From Streptomyces acidiscabies (GTDB lineage Bacteria; Actinomycetota; Actinomycetes; Streptomycetales; Streptomycetaceae): a stretch of DNA of 64,000 nt. The position numbers and the translations under genes are program-made. The stretch lies in NCBI RefSeq assembly GCF_020010905.1, contig NZ_JAGJBY010000001.1, positions 5,600,001 to 5,664,000 of the forward strand, given 5' to 3'. Every line of letters begins with the position of its first letter. The stretch's first letter is position 1. The notes under the pieces were generated by a model. It saw only the letters and a program-made list of their open reading frames with translations, did not search any database and had not been told where the DNA came from. Positions 40,633 through 50,430 of the stretch are shown piece after piece.

Positions 40633-42114
40633 ATGTCCCGGCGCACGGTCATGCGCGGCGCGCTCGCCACGGCCGGGTTCGCCGCCGTCGACGTCTCGCT
40701 GGGCCAGTCCGCGTCGGCCGCCGGCCGTCCCGCCGTCATGGCGCGCTCCACACCGCATGACGCGCGTGTGGTCGTCGTCGGTGCCGGACTCGCCGGGCTC
40801 ACCGCCGCCTACCGGCTGGCCCGCCAGGGCGTCCACGTCCAGGTCTTCGAAGCACGCGACGACCGCGTCGGCGGTCGCTGCTGGACCGCGAGGGGGTTCG
40901 CGGGAGGCCAGCTCGCCGAGCACGGGGGCGAACGGATCGACACCCGGCACACGCACATCCGCAAGCTCGCGGGCGAACTCGGTCTGCGGCTGGAGGAGGA
41001 CAACCCCGGCCGCCGGCACGGCGAGCGCGGGGTTCTCTCCCTCCAGGGCGCCGTACGGGACCAGGCCGTGGTCTCCAAGGACATGGACCTGGTCGAGAAA
41101 CGGCTGCGGGCCGACGCCCGGCGCATCGGCAGCTACGTCGCGGACCGCGCCTCCCGCGCCGCCCGCGACTTCGACCAGCTCTCCGTACGCGACTGGCTCC
41201 AGGCCAACGTGCCCGGGGGGATGAGTTTGCTGCTCGGTTCCCGTCTCGCGTGCGGCGTCGGCACCTTCTACGGCAGCGACGCGGCCGATCTGAGCGCGAT
41301 CAACCTCATCGAGCAGTTCCTCGGACCCGCGGGCGCGGACGAGAAGTACCACGTCGAGGGAGGCAACGACCTGATCCTCCGCGGACTGGCCGCTCGCCTG
41401 CCCGAGCCCGCCCTGCACTTCGGCGCGCCGCTGCTCGCCGTACGCCGCACCGGCGACACCTACCGGCTGCGCTTCGGCGGCGTCCGCCGGGAGGTGATCG
41501 CCGACCGCGTCGTCCTCGCGCTGCCGTTCACCACCCTGCGCCGCGTCGACCTCGACGACTCGGGACTCGGCGCCCGCAAGCGCGAAGCCATCGACAATCA
41601 CGGCATGGGCACGGACGCCAAGGTGCTGCTCCAGTTCGACCGGCAGTTCCACCGGTTCGGCGACTTCAGCGGGCGCATCACCAGCGACGACCCGCAGCTG
41701 ACCAGCTGGGACACGTCGGCGTACCAGACCGGGGCCGAGGGGCTGCTCACCCTCTTCGTCGGCGGCTGGAGCGGCTCCTCGTACCCCACCGCGACAGCGC
41801 ACGGGAAGCTGTCCGCCGCCGTCACCAGGACCGCGCTCGGCCGGCTCGACGCCCTCGTACCCGGTCTGAAGAGTGCCTACAACGGCCACGGCCGGCTGGA
41901 CTCCTGGGTCGACGACCCCTGGGCACGCGGTTCGTACGCCTCCTACCGGCCGGGCCAGTTCACCAAGTACTGGGGGTGGACCGGCCGTTCCGAGGGCCGG
42001 CTGCACTTCGCGGGCGAACACACCAGCACGCACAGCCAGGGGTACCTCAACGGCGCCGTGGAAAGCGGCGAACGCGTCGCCCGCGAGGTGCTCACCGCGC
42101 TCGGACGGGCCTGA
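40633..42114 (+). CDS. exported flavin-dependent amine oxidase
   Basis: FAD-dependent amine oxidase of 493 residues. Tat signal near the start: SRRTVMRGALATAGFAAVDV. Dinucleotide-binding motif VVVVGAGLAGLTAAYRLARQ, then the GG-doublet RVGGRCWTARGFAGGQLAEH, as in monoamine and L-amino-acid oxidases. C-terminal FAD contact LHFAGEHTSTHSQGYLNGAV. Length normal for the family. ATG at 40633 was chosen by the signal; an in-frame ATG at 40606 would add nine residues and neither has a clear ribosome site. It is divergent from the LacI-like pseudogene, with starts only tens of bases apart, so that regulator probably controlled it. Confidence 0.88.
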   Translation: MSRRTVMRGALATAGFAAVDVSLGQSASAAGRPAVMARSTPHDARVVVVGAGLAGLTAAYRLARQGVHVQVFEARDDRVGGRCWTARGFAGGQLAEHGGERIDTRHTHIRKLAGELGLRLEEDNPGRRHGERGVLSLQGAVRDQAVVSKDMDLVEKRLRADARRIGSYVADRASRAARDFDQLSVRDWLQANVPGGMSLLLGSRLACGVGTFYGSDAADLSAINLIEQFLGPAGADEKYHVEGGNDLILRGLAARLPEPALHFGAPLLAVRRTGDTYRLRFGGVRREVIADRVVLALPFTTLRRVDLDDSGLGARKREAIDNHGMGTDAKVLLQFDRQFHRFGDFSGRITSDDPQLTSWDTSAYQTGAEGLLTLFVGGWSGSSYPTATAHGKLSAAVTRTALGRLDALVPGLKSAYNGHGRLDSWVDDPWARGSYASYRPGQFTKYWGWTGRSEGRLHFAGEHTSTHSQGYLNGAVESGERVAREVLTALGRA

Positions 42115-42272
42115 GTACAGCCCTCGCCCGACATCTCTTTTCAGCCATGCCACGTCCCTGCGCGGAAAGTACTTCCCTCCAGGGTCATGCACCTGACATT
42201 TTGCATCCACCACTCGTTTCGTACGACCCGGCCAGTGCCCTCCGCATGGCCGGGCCGTCTCCGGAGGACGCA

Positions 42273-44054
42273 TTGACACCCCACATATCCAGCCGCGCCA
42301 GACGTACCTTGGCGCTGGCGGCCACGCTCGGCGTCGCCCTCACGTTCGGCGCCACGAGCGCCCTCGCGGGCACGCTCCCCGTGGTGCCCTCCACCACGCC
42401 GGCCGCCGTGCAGGCTTCCCAGAGTGCGGACTGGGTGGCCGGCACGCGTGCCTACCTCGTGATCACCGCCCCCGGTGACAGTTCGGCGGTCCGCGCCGCG
42501 ATCGAGGCAGCCGGCGGCACCGTCTTCTCGAACTTCGACGCCATCGGCGTGATCGTCGCCCACTCGGCGTCCAGCGGATTCGCCGCCACCATGCGCGGCG
42601 TCGCCGGCGTGCAGCAGGTCGGTGCCACCCGCACCTCGGACATCCCCGCCGACGCCTACAACCCGGCCCTCCCCGCCAATCCGCCCCAGGCGTCCACCCC
42701 GGCCGGAGAACCGGTCCGGGTCGACATGAGCCAGATCAAGGCCGACCAGGCGTGGGCCGTGAACCCGGGCTCCGCCTCCGTCAAGGTCGGCATCCTGGAC
42801 ACCGGCGTGGACGACCAGCACCAGGACCTGGCGCCCAACTTCGACGCGGCCGACTCGGTCTCCTGCGCCTACGGCAAGCCCGACACCCGTACCGGCGCCT
42901 GGCGGGACGTCGACACGCACGGCACCCACGTAGCGGGCACCGTCGCCGCCGCCAAGAACGGCAAGGGCGTCGTCGGCGTGGCACCCGGGGTGAAGATCGC
43001 CGCGGTCCGGGTCGCCGAGCCGGGCAACGCCTTCTTCTTCGCCGAGAACACCATCTGCGGCTTCGTCTGGGCCGGTGACCACGGCTTCAAGGTCACCAAC
43101 AACAGCTATTACACCGACCCGTGGCAGTTCAACTGCCCGGACAACATCGACCAGGCCGCCATCATCGAGGGCGTCGAGCGCGCCCAGGAGTACGCCGAGA
43201 GCAAGGGCTCCCTCCAGATCGCCGCAGCGGGCAACGAGAACTACGACCTCGCCCACAAGACGACCGACTCCGCGAGCCCGAACGACTCGACGCCGGTCAC
43301 CCGCACCATCACCAACGCCTGCCTCGACATCCCGACCGAGCTGCCGGGCGTGGTCACGGTCGCGGCCAACGGCACCGGCGTCACCAAGGCCTCGTTCTCC
43401 AACTTCGGACAGGGCGTCATCGACATCGCGGCGCCGGGCAGCAACGTGTACTCCACCGTCCCCGGCGGCGGCTACGGCAGCAAGAGCGGTACGTCGATGG
43501 CGACCCCGCACGTGGTCGGCGTGGCGGCGCTCATCGCCAGCGCCGACCCGGGCATCACCCCGGCGCAGATCCGCGCCAAGCTGGCCGCCCAGGCCAACGA
43601 CATCGCCTGCCCCTCGGACAGCCGCTGCACGGGCACGACGGCCAACAACTCGTTCTTCGGCGAAGGACAGGCCGACGCACTCAAGGCCGTCGGGGCCACC
43701 CCGCCGCCGGCCGGGCCGTACTTCGAGAACCTCGCGGACTTCGCCGTCAACGACAACGCGACCGTGGAGAGCCCGATCGCCGTCACCGGCGTGACCGGCA
43801 ACGCCCCGGCCACCCTCAAGGTGGGTGTGGACATCAAGCACACCTACATCGGTGACCTGAAGGTCGACCTGGTGGCGCCGGACGGCACCGTCTACACGCT
43901 GCACAACCACACCGGCGGCGGCACCGACAACATCACCCAGACCTACACCGTGGACGCCTCCTCGGAGGTCGCGAACGGCGCCTGGAAGCTGCGCGTCAAC
44001 GACAACGCCGCCTCCGACACGGGCAAGATCGACGCCTGGAACCTCACCTTCTAA
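42273..44054 (+). CDS. secreted subtilisin-like protease with P-domain
   Basis: S8 serine protease of 593 residues. Signal peptide (ALAATLGVALTFGATSALAG), inhibitor-type pro-region (about 40-130), then the catalytic domain with Asp in VKVGILDTGVDD, His in DVDTHGTHVAGTVAA and Ser in SGTSMATPHVVGVAAL. The C-terminal ~120 residues (from FENLADFAVNDNATVESPIA) are a P/homo-B domain, usual in proprotein-convertase-like enzymes: IKHTYIGDLKVDLVAPDGTV and GAWKLRVNDNAASDTG. TTG at 42273 has GGAGG five bases upstream and starts a normal signal; ATG at 42246 is an alternative without a site. Confidence 0.93.
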   Translation: MTPHISSRARRTLALAATLGVALTFGATSALAGTLPVVPSTTPAAVQASQSADWVAGTRAYLVITAPGDSSAVRAAIEAAGGTVFSNFDAIGVIVAHSASSGFAATMRGVAGVQQVGATRTSDIPADAYNPALPANPPQASTPAGEPVRVDMSQIKADQAWAVNPGSASVKVGILDTGVDDQHQDLAPNFDAADSVSCAYGKPDTRTGAWRDVDTHGTHVAGTVAAAKNGKGVVGVAPGVKIAAVRVAEPGNAFFFAENTICGFVWAGDHGFKVTNNSYYTDPWQFNCPDNIDQAAIIEGVERAQEYAESKGSLQIAAAGNENYDLAHKTTDSASPNDSTPVTRTITNACLDIPTELPGVVTVAANGTGVTKASFSNFGQGVIDIAAPGSNVYSTVPGGGYGSKSGTSMATPHVVGVAALIASADPGITPAQIRAKLAAQANDIACPSDSRCTGTTANNSFFGEGQADALKAVGATPPPAGPYFENLADFAVNDNATVESPIAVTGVTGNAPATLKVGVDIKHTYIGDLKVDLVAPDGTVYTLHNHTGGGTDNITQTYTVDASSEVANGAWKLRVNDNAASDTGKIDAWNLTF

Positions 44055-44114
44055 GCGCAGGACCGACAAGAGCCTCGACAGCGGTGTACGCCGCGGTCGG
44101 GGCCAGCCGGCCGG

Positions 44115-44891
44115 TCACCTGTAGATCTTGCCGGGCTCGGCCTCGGACGGAGCGAGCAGTTGGGAGACGGTCACGAAGGTGTAGCCCTGCTCGCCGAGCG
44201 CCTCCAGGATGGCCGGCATGGCCGGCACGGTGCCCTTGTGCAGCGGGTGGAGCAGGACGATCCCGTCGCGGTCGGCGCCGTCGAGCACGCGCTTGGTGAT
44301 CAGCGCGGTGTCGTCCGTCGCGTAGTCCTTCGCGGTCACCGTCCACAGCACCTGCGCCATCCCCAGTTCTTTCGCGACCTTGGAGACGCGGTCGTCGGTG
44401 CGGCCCTGGGGCGGGCGCATCAGTGTCGGCTCGCTGCCGGTGATGCCGGAGATGGCCCGCGCCGTGCGGCGCAGCTCGTCGCGGATCTGCGCATCGGAGA
44501 CATCGGTCAGCACCGCGTGCGTCCAGGTGTGGTCCCCGATCTCGTGGCCGTCCTCGGCGATCCGCCGCACCACGGCCGGGAACTGGTGGATACCCCTGCC
44601 TTCGAGGAAGAACGTCGACGGCGCCTTGTACTTCTTCAGGAGGTCCATCAACCGGTCGGTGGGTTCGCCAGGGTTGCCGTCGAAGGTGAGCGCGATGCAC
44701 TTGGCCTTCCGGCAGTCCACCTGTCCCGGCGGTACACCTGCTCCGGACGCGGCCCGGTCACGTTCCTCGCGCGGGGAGAGCGTCTCCATCTTGTTCGCCT
44801 GGATGACCATGAGGACAGTCGCCGTCACGGCCCCCACCACGGCCAGGGTCAGGAGTATGAGCAGGCGAGGCCGCCTTTTCAGGATCTTCAC
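44115..44891 (-). CDS. membrane-anchored NodB-type polysaccharide deacetylase
   Basis: Protein of 258 residues: one N-terminal membrane anchor (LLILLTLAVVGAVTATVLMV) and an extracellular NodB domain. Motif 2 HEIGDHTWTHAVL keeps the two metal-binding His. Motif 3 LMRPPQGRTDD, motif 4 LWTVTAKDY and motif 5 GIVLLHPLHKG are present. Motif 1 is CIALTFDGNPGEPT: one Asp where most deacetylases have TFDDGP, so the usual metal-binding second Asp is Gly. GTG at 44891 has a poor ribosome site. It would act on cell-wall or chitin-type amino sugars if active. Convergent with the protease gene. Confidence 0.82.
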   Translation of the reverse strand: MKILKRRPRLLILLTLAVVGAVTATVLMVIQANKMETLSPREERDRAASGAGVPPGQVDCRKAKCIALTFDGNPGEPTDRLMDLLKKYKAPSTFFLEGRGIHQFPAVVRRIAEDGHEIGDHTWTHAVLTDVSDAQIRDELRRTARAISGITGSEPTLMRPPQGRTDDRVSKVAKELGMAQVLWTVTAKDYATDDTALITKRVLDGADRDGIVLLHPLHKGTVPAMPAILEALGEQGYTFVTVSQLLAPSEAEPGKIYR

Positions 44892-45143
44892 CTCAGGGAG
44901 AAGAAGCCGGCACCGGCGAGGTTGCCCGGCGGCCTCGACAGTGAGGCAGAACACATGTACGGCTCTTTCGAACGAGCTGTGAAGCGATCTCGACGGCTTA
45001 TGGAGGACCGGTGTCCCGGCGCCACGCCACTCCCTTGGCGTCGACCGCAGGCGTAACTACTCATCGTGCACTTAATGTGACCGTCGGTGATCGTTGTGTG
45101 ACTCGGCCACCGGCCCTCTCAGCTCCACAGATTGAGGTACGCC

Positions 45144-47342
45144 ATGCATCCGTCCGACCTGAGTCGGCGTTCCGTCCTCGCCGGGACCGTGGCCGGCGCC
45201 GCGCTCATCGGCCTCCCGGCCCTCCAGGGCCGCTCCCTGGCAGCGCCCTCCGCGCAGCCCTACCACTGGGACAACGCGGTCATCGGCGGCACCGGATTCG
45301 TCACCGGTGTGATCTTCCACCCCGCCGTACGGGGCCTCGCCTACGCCCGTACCGACATGGGCGGCGCCTACCGCTGGGACGACAACGCGACCCGCTGGAT
45401 CCCGCTGCTGGACTGGATCAGCCAGGCCGACCAGAACCTCCTCGGCGTCGAGTCCCTGGCCATCGACCCCGCTCGGGCGGACAGCATCTACCTGGCCGTC
45501 GGCACCTACTCCCAGTCCTGGGCGAGCAACGGCGCGTTCCTGCGCTCCGACGACCGCGGGACCACCTGGACCCGCACCGACCTCACCGTGAAGCTCGGCT
45601 CCAACGAGGACGGCCGGGGCGCGGGCGAGCGCCTCCTCGTGGACCCCCGCGACAGCAACACCCTGTGGCTGGGCACCCGGCACGACGGCCTGCTCAAGTC
45701 GACGGACCGGGGTGCGACCTGGGCCGCCGCGAAGGGCTTCCCGCCCAAGCCCAGCGCCACCGGACAGGGCGTCACCGTCCTCGTCGCCGCCGAGCGCGAC
45801 CTCTACGCCGGCTGGGGCGACGGCGACGGCACCTCGGCCGCGGTCACCCTGTACCGCACCAGTGACGGCGGCACCACCTGGGTACCCGTCCCCGGTCAGC
45901 CGGCCGGCCCGGAGGCCAAGATGCCGATGCGGGCCGCGTACGACAGCCGCGCCAAGGAGCTGTACGTGACGTACGCCAACGCCCCGGGCCCCAACGGCCA
46001 GTCCAACGGAAGCGTGCGCAAACTGGCCGTCACCTCCGGCACATGGACCGACGTCACACCGGTGAAGCCCGGAGGCTCCGACAGCTTCGGGTACGGCGGG
46101 GCCGCCGTCGATCCCCAGAACACCGGCACCGTCGTCGTCACCACCAACAACCGCTGGTCGTCGGGCGACACCCTGTTCCGCACCACCGACGGGGGCCGGA
46201 CCTGGACCTCGCTCGCGGACGGGGCCCGGCTGGACGTGTCGGAGACCCCGTTCCTCAAGTGGGGCAAGGACGCGCCGACGTTCGGGTGGTGGATCCAGAT
46301 GGCCGCCATCGACCCGTACGACTCCCAGCACATCGTCTACGGCACCGGCGCCACCCTCTACGGGACCCGCGACCTGAAGAACTGGGCCCCGCAGATCCGC
46401 GGCCTGGAGGAGACCTCGGTGCTCTTCCTGATCTCTCCTCCCGCCGGCCAGGCACACGTGCTCAGCGGTTCACGGGACATCGGGACCCTGTACCACGACC
46501 AGCTGACGGCCTCACCGGCCGGCGGCCTGGCGACCAACCCGATCTTCGTCACCGCGACCGGCCTCGCGCAGGCCGCCGGCCAGCCGTCCTACGTGGTGCG
46601 TACGGGGCTGGGGAACAGCGGCAACGGCGCCTACTCGAACGACGGCGGGCAGACCTGGAACCCCTTCGCGTCCCAGCCGGCCGCCGCGAAGGGCGCGTCG
46701 GGACCGATCGCCGTCACCGCCGACGGCAACGTGCTGCTGTGGTCCTTCGTGCCCGGGGACGGTACGAAGCAGCCGACGCGGCGTTCCACGGACAACGGCG
46801 CCACGTGGCCGGAGGTCTCCTCCTTCCCCAGCGGCGCCACACCGGTGGCCGACCCGGCCGACCCGGCGGTCCTCTACGCCTTCGACACCGGTACGGGGAC
46901 GCTGTTCGCCAGCACCGACCGGGGCGTGACGTTCAGGGCCCGGGCCACCGGACTCCCCTCCGGCGACGCCGGGTTCAAACTGGTCGCGGCGCCCGGACGC
47001 TCCGGCGACCTGTGGCTCAGCGCCAAGACCAACGGGCTGTACCGGTCCACCGACGGCGGCAAAACCTTCGCGAAGGTCGCGAGCTGCGAGGCCTCGTACA
47101 CACTCGGCTTCGGCGCGGCGGCCGACGGTGCCTCCTACCTCTCGGTCTACCACGTCGCCACCGTCGCGGGCGTCACCGGTGTCTTCCGCTCCGACGACGC
47201 CGCGAGAACCTGGCGGCGCATCAACGACGACCAGCACCAGTGGGGCTGGCTGGGCGAGGCCATCACCGGAGATCCCCGCGACCCCGGCAAGGTGTACCTG
47301 GCCACCAACGGCCGGGGCATCCAGGTCGGGCAGCCGGCCTAG
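45144..47342 (+). CDS. secreted GH74 xyloglucanase
   Basis: Endo-xyloglucanase of 732 residues. Tat signal: SRRSVLAGTVAGAALIGLPA. The rest is two seven-bladed propellers made of sialidase-like repeats (many S-D-x-G-x-T-W Asp-boxes such as RSDDRGTTWTRTD, RTTDGGRTWTSLAD, RSTDGGKTFAKVA). Family features: ARTDMGGAYRWDD near the start, LGVESLAIDP, GRGAGERLLVDP and TFGWWIQMAAIDPYD. The catalytic Asp pair lies in the first (TDMGGAYRWD) and second propeller regions as in known GH74. No cellulose-binding module is attached. ATG at 45144 with TTGAGG upstream. With GH62 and the anchored glycosidase it adds to a hemicellulose set. Confidence 0.9.
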   Translation: MHPSDLSRRSVLAGTVAGAALIGLPALQGRSLAAPSAQPYHWDNAVIGGTGFVTGVIFHPAVRGLAYARTDMGGAYRWDDNATRWIPLLDWISQADQNLLGVESLAIDPARADSIYLAVGTYSQSWASNGAFLRSDDRGTTWTRTDLTVKLGSNEDGRGAGERLLVDPRDSNTLWLGTRHDGLLKSTDRGATWAAAKGFPPKPSATGQGVTVLVAAERDLYAGWGDGDGTSAAVTLYRTSDGGTTWVPVPGQPAGPEAKMPMRAAYDSRAKELYVTYANAPGPNGQSNGSVRKLAVTSGTWTDVTPVKPGGSDSFGYGGAAVDPQNTGTVVVTTNNRWSSGDTLFRTTDGGRTWTSLADGARLDVSETPFLKWGKDAPTFGWWIQMAAIDPYDSQHIVYGTGATLYGTRDLKNWAPQIRGLEETSVLFLISPPAGQAHVLSGSRDIGTLYHDQLTASPAGGLATNPIFVTATGLAQAAGQPSYVVRTGLGNSGNGAYSNDGGQTWNPFASQPAAAKGASGPIAVTADGNVLLWSFVPGDGTKQPTRRSTDNGATWPEVSSFPSGATPVADPADPAVLYAFDTGTGTLFASTDRGVTFRARATGLPSGDAGFKLVAAPGRSGDLWLSAKTNGLYRSTDGGKTFAKVASCEASYTLGFGAAADGASYLSVYHVATVAGVTGVFRSDDAARTWRRINDDQHQWGWLGEAITGDPRDPGKVYLATNGRGIQVGQPA

Positions 47343-47386
47343 GTGTATTGACCACGAGCGTTGTCGACAGGGCGGATGCCGTCGTT

Positions 47387-47977
47387 TCACTCGGCCTGGG
47401 CTGCGAGGCTGTCGGTGAACAGATCCAGGAGTCTCCTGGCACGTGCTCCGGAATCGTCGGGTCCGGTGATGCCGAGGAGGGCGCAGATCGCGACGGTCAC
47501 GTCCATGGCGTCGAGGTTGTCACGCATGCTGCCGTCTGCCACGCCGTCGGCGAGGTACGCGGCGACCACCTCGCCAACCCCGTCGGAGGCGGGGGAGGCG
47601 AACGGGGTCGCGGACTGGCCGGCGGCGCGCAGTGTGTCCATCATGCCGCGGGTGGCGAGCATGAATGAGGCGAACTCCGCCACCCAGACCCGGATCGACG
47701 CATGCGCGTTCTGGGCCTGGGTGCGCGCGCGTGCACGCGCGGTGACCTCGTCGAGCTTGCTCTGGTAGACGGCCAGTGCCAGTTCGTCCCTGGACGGGAA
47801 GTGGCGGTAGAGCGTGGCGACGCCGACACCGGCCGAGCGTGCGATCTGGTTCATCGAGACGGTCTCGCCTGCGGTGTCGGCGCGGGTGAACGCCTCTCTG
47901 GCCGCAGCCACGATCACCTCACGATTGCGTCTGCGGTCGGCTCGCTCGCGGTGGATCGGAGCGGCGTCGTTCGACAA
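47387..47977 (-). CDS. TetR-family repressor
   Basis: Protein of 196 residues. N-terminal HTH: NREVIVAAAREAFTRADTAG, VSMNQIARSAGVGVATLYRH and FPSRDELALAVY, a textbook TetR domain. The rest is the ligand domain. TTG at 47977 was chosen: it gives a normal-length N-terminus with GGAG 11 bases upstream. It is divergent from an SDR gene; a 24-bp palindrome lies between the starts and is its obvious operator. Confidence 0.9.
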   Translation of the reverse strand: MSNDAAPIHRERADRRRNREVIVAAAREAFTRADTAGETVSMNQIARSAGVGVATLYRHFPSRDELALAVYQSKLDEVTARARARTQAQNAHASIRVWVAEFASFMLATRGMMDTLRAAGQSATPFASPASDGVGEVVAAYLADGVADGSMRDNLDAMDVTVAICALLGITGPDDSGARARRLLDLFTDSLAAQAE

Positions 47978-48005
47978 GTGGAATGCACTCCCTTTATGGT
48001 GGACG

Positions 48006-48029
48006 TGAAACGGAACGCAATCCGTTTCA
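48006..48029. promoter_or_regulatory. TetR operator
   Basis: Perfect 9-bp arms TGAAACGGA/TCCGTTTCA with a six-base spacer, in the 75-bp divergent gap between the TetR and SDR genes. Confidence 0.8.
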
Positions 48030-48052
48030 TTCATCGTAAGCCAGGAGACGTC

Positions 48053-48982
48053 ATGGCCGACAGGGCCGTCATCATCACCGGCGGGAACGCCGGTCTGGGC
48101 TACCAGTGCGCGAAGAACGTCGCCCTCGGAGATCCGGGCTACCACGTGGTACTCGCCTGCCGGAGCCTGGCACGGGGTGAGGCGGCAGCCGAGGCGCTGC
48201 GGGCGGAGACGGGCAACTCGAACATCACGGTCATGGAGCTGGACCTGGCCTCGCCGGCCTCGGTCCGCGCGTTCCACGACACCTTCTCGCAGGCGGACCT
48301 GCCGCCGCTGTACGGCGTGGTCTGCAACGCCGGCATCAGCGCAAGCGGCACGCCCGGCGCGCCGCGTACCGCCGACGGCTTCGAGACGATCTTCGCCGTC
48401 AACCACCTGGGGCACTTCCTGCTGACGAACCTCCTGCTGAACCGGATGGGCGACAGCGGACGCATCGTCTTCGTCACCAGTGACCTGCACAACCCGCCCG
48501 CCTTCTTCCCGGTCAAGGTGACCTACAGCAACGCGGCCATGATCGCCGCCGGCGGCGGTCCGGGGATGAAGGCGTACTGCACATCGAAACTGTGCAACCT
48601 CTACTGCGCCTACGAGATGGCCAGGTTACTGTCCGATCGGACCGACCGGCGCGTCACCGTCAACGCCTTCAACCCCGGGGCCATGTCCGACACCGGCTTC
48701 GCCGCACCCACCGGGAACGCCCTCGTGCGCGGCGCGACCAGGGTCATCGGCGGCATCATGGGCAAGCTCATCGGGAAGCAGGGCACCTCCACGGCATCCG
48801 GCGCCGCGCTTGCGAAGCTCATCACCGACCCCGCCCTGGCCGCCACGACCGGTACCTACAACGACCGAGGAGCGCAGGCGCCGTCGTCACCTCTCTCCCA
48901 CAACCGCGACAACGCCAGGGAACTCTGGCGGGCCAGCATGGAAATGACCGGTCTGAGCGAGTCCGACACGATCTTCTCCTGA
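48053..48982 (+). CDS. short-chain dehydrogenase/reductase
   Basis: NAD(P)-dependent SDR of 309 residues, similar to protochlorophyllide-reductase/retinol-dehydrogenase-like SDRs by its length and long insert. Cofactor motif VIITGGNAGLGYQCAKN; YGVVCNAGISASG (NAG motif); the catalytic Tyr/Lys in MKAYCTSKLCNLYCAYEMAR; and VTVNAFNPGAMSDTGF. ATG at 48053 has AGGAG upstream. Under the TetR operator, so it probably acts on a compound that releases the repressor. Substrate not predictable. Confidence 0.88.
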   Translation: MADRAVIITGGNAGLGYQCAKNVALGDPGYHVVLACRSLARGEAAAEALRAETGNSNITVMELDLASPASVRAFHDTFSQADLPPLYGVVCNAGISASGTPGAPRTADGFETIFAVNHLGHFLLTNLLLNRMGDSGRIVFVTSDLHNPPAFFPVKVTYSNAAMIAAGGGPGMKAYCTSKLCNLYCAYEMARLLSDRTDRRVTVNAFNPGAMSDTGFAAPTGNALVRGATRVIGGIMGKLIGKQGTSTASGAALAKLITDPALAATTGTYNDRGAQAPSSPLSHNRDNARELWRASMEMTGLSESDTIFS

Positions 48983-49106
48983 CCGGGGCGGGACGGTCAC
49001 GGACTGAAGAGGTGCTCGCGTCCCACCCTCATGCGCGGTTGACGGTCCATGGCAGACGCCTCCTCGTGCACTGGCCCCGTCGAAGACCAGCGTCGGTGCC
49101 GGGCCC

Positions 49107-50036
49107 TCAGCGGTTCTCTTCGCCCTGGGCGACCTCGACCTCGTGGTGGAAGGCCGCCACGCCGGTGGTCGCGGTCGCGGCGGGGAGGAGTGCGCAGACG
49201 GTGAGGAGCAGGGCGATCCATCGGGTGGACGGCGGGCGGCTGTCGCCGGGGGTGAGGAGGGCGGCGACCCGCTGGGGGACGGGGCCTGTGGTGGCTCCGG
49301 GGGCGAAGTCCGGGCGGGGGGAGCGCTGAGCGTCTCCCGCGAGGGCGGCGCGGGTGATGGCGCGGGCGAGCAGGCGGCGGTCGCCGACGGTGGCGGCGGC
49401 GCTCTCGTCGGCGGCGCGTTCCGCGGCGAGCCGGATGACGGCACGTGTCGCGCGGAGTGCGGGGTGGCAGTGTGCGGCGAGTTCGGCAGCGGCCAGGAAG
49501 TAGTGGTGGCCGCCCGCGTTGTGGGCCCGCTCGTGAGCGAAGAGGGCTTCGCGTTCGGCGGGGCCGAGGGTGCGCAGCATCGCGGTGGTGACGACGATCC
49601 GGTGGGGTCTGCCGGGCAGGGCGTACGCGTCCGGGTGCGGGGAGTGGACGACGCACAGGTCACCGGCGGCGGGACGGCGGTCGGCCTCCGCGCGGGCGGT
49701 GCGGAAGGCGCGGACCTGCCGCAGGGCCGAGTGGGCGAGTGTCCCGGCGCCGAGGGTGAGCGCGCCGGTGGCGAGTGCGGCGGCCGGGAGGACGAGCAGG
49801 TTCGAGGGAGTGCGCAGGGGGTGGATGAGGTCGCCGAGTGCCGCGAAGGGGGAGAACTTGAGCAGTCCGGTCAGCACGAGGGCGCCGAGGGCGGCCACAC
49901 AGGCACCGGCGCACGCCAGCGCGCAGGCGGTCAGCGCGTGCAGGGCGGTGACCGGGTCGAGGCGTGCGAGGGCGCGGCGGGCCAGCACCGGCAGGGCGAA
50001 GGGCAGCAGGAGCGGCATCAGCAGGAGGGCGGTCAC
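49107..50036 (-). CDS. M56-family (BlaR1/MecR1-like) membrane metallopeptidase
   Basis: Integral membrane zinc peptidase of 309 residues: three or four membrane segments, with the cytoplasmic catalytic motif EALFAHERAHNAGGHHYFL (HExxH) and the third-ligand helix AAERAADESAA. The C-terminal membrane helix (ALLLTVCALLPAATATTGVA) is followed by a short tail; there is no penicillin-binding sensor domain. GTG at 50036 overlaps the BlaI-like stop (GTGA). With its repressor partner it would form a BlaI/M56 signal pair in which proteolysis relieves repression. Ligand unknown. Confidence 0.9.
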   Translation of the reverse strand: MTALLLMPLLLPFALPVLARRALARLDPVTALHALTACALACAGACVAALGALVLTGLLKFSPFAALGDLIHPLRTPSNLLVLPAAALATGALTLGAGTLAHSALRQVRAFRTARAEADRRPAAGDLCVVHSPHPDAYALPGRPHRIVVTTAMLRTLGPAEREALFAHERAHNAGGHHYFLAAAELAAHCHPALRATRAVIRLAAERAADESAAATVGDRRLLARAITRAALAGDAQRSPRPDFAPGATTGPVPQRVAALLTPGDSRPPSTRWIALLLTVCALLPAATATTGVAAFHHEVEVAQGEENR

Positions 50037-50404
50037 TGCTCGTCGGCCTCCAGCAGTTGGCGCAGCAACTCCCCGTCGTCCGGGCTGAGCTGGGCGACGA
50101 AGCGGGCGAGGACCGTCTCGCGGTCGGCGTCCCGGTCGAGTTCGGTGTGCATGCGCCGGGCGGTCAGCCCGGGGGAGTCCTGCACCGGGACGTAGGCGTA
50201 GCCGCGCCCCTGCCGCCGGCGGCCGGCGACGCCCTTGTCATGCAGGCGGGACAGGATCGTCGTCACCGTCGTCCGGGCGAGGCCGGAGGCGAGTTCGGCC
50301 TGTACCTGTGCCGGGGTGAGCGGCGCGTCGGCAGCCCACAGCGCGGCCATGACGGCCGCTTCGAGTTCGCCGGCGGGCCGGCGTTCGTCCTTCGGGTCGG
50401 TCAT
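50033..50404 (-). CDS. BlaI/MecI/CopY-family repressor
   Basis: Winged-helix repressor of 123 residues: AGELEAAVMAALWAADAPLT, PAQVQAELASGLARTTVTTI and LSRLHDKGVAGRRRQGRGYA are the family's DNA-binding part; the C-terminal helices dimerise. ATG at 50404. The two CTAC-N6-GTAG dyads just upstream (50431-50463) match the operator type of this family. Forms an operon with the M56 peptidase and is divergent from the DedA gene. Confidence 0.92.
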   Translation of the reverse strand: MTDPKDERRPAGELEAAVMAALWAADAPLTPAQVQAELASGLARTTVTTILSRLHDKGVAGRRRQGRGYAYVPVQDSPGLTARRMHTELDRDADRETVLARFVAQLSPDDGELLRQLLEADEQ

Positions 50405-50430
50405 GGGAACGATCCTCACCCCGCTATCGT

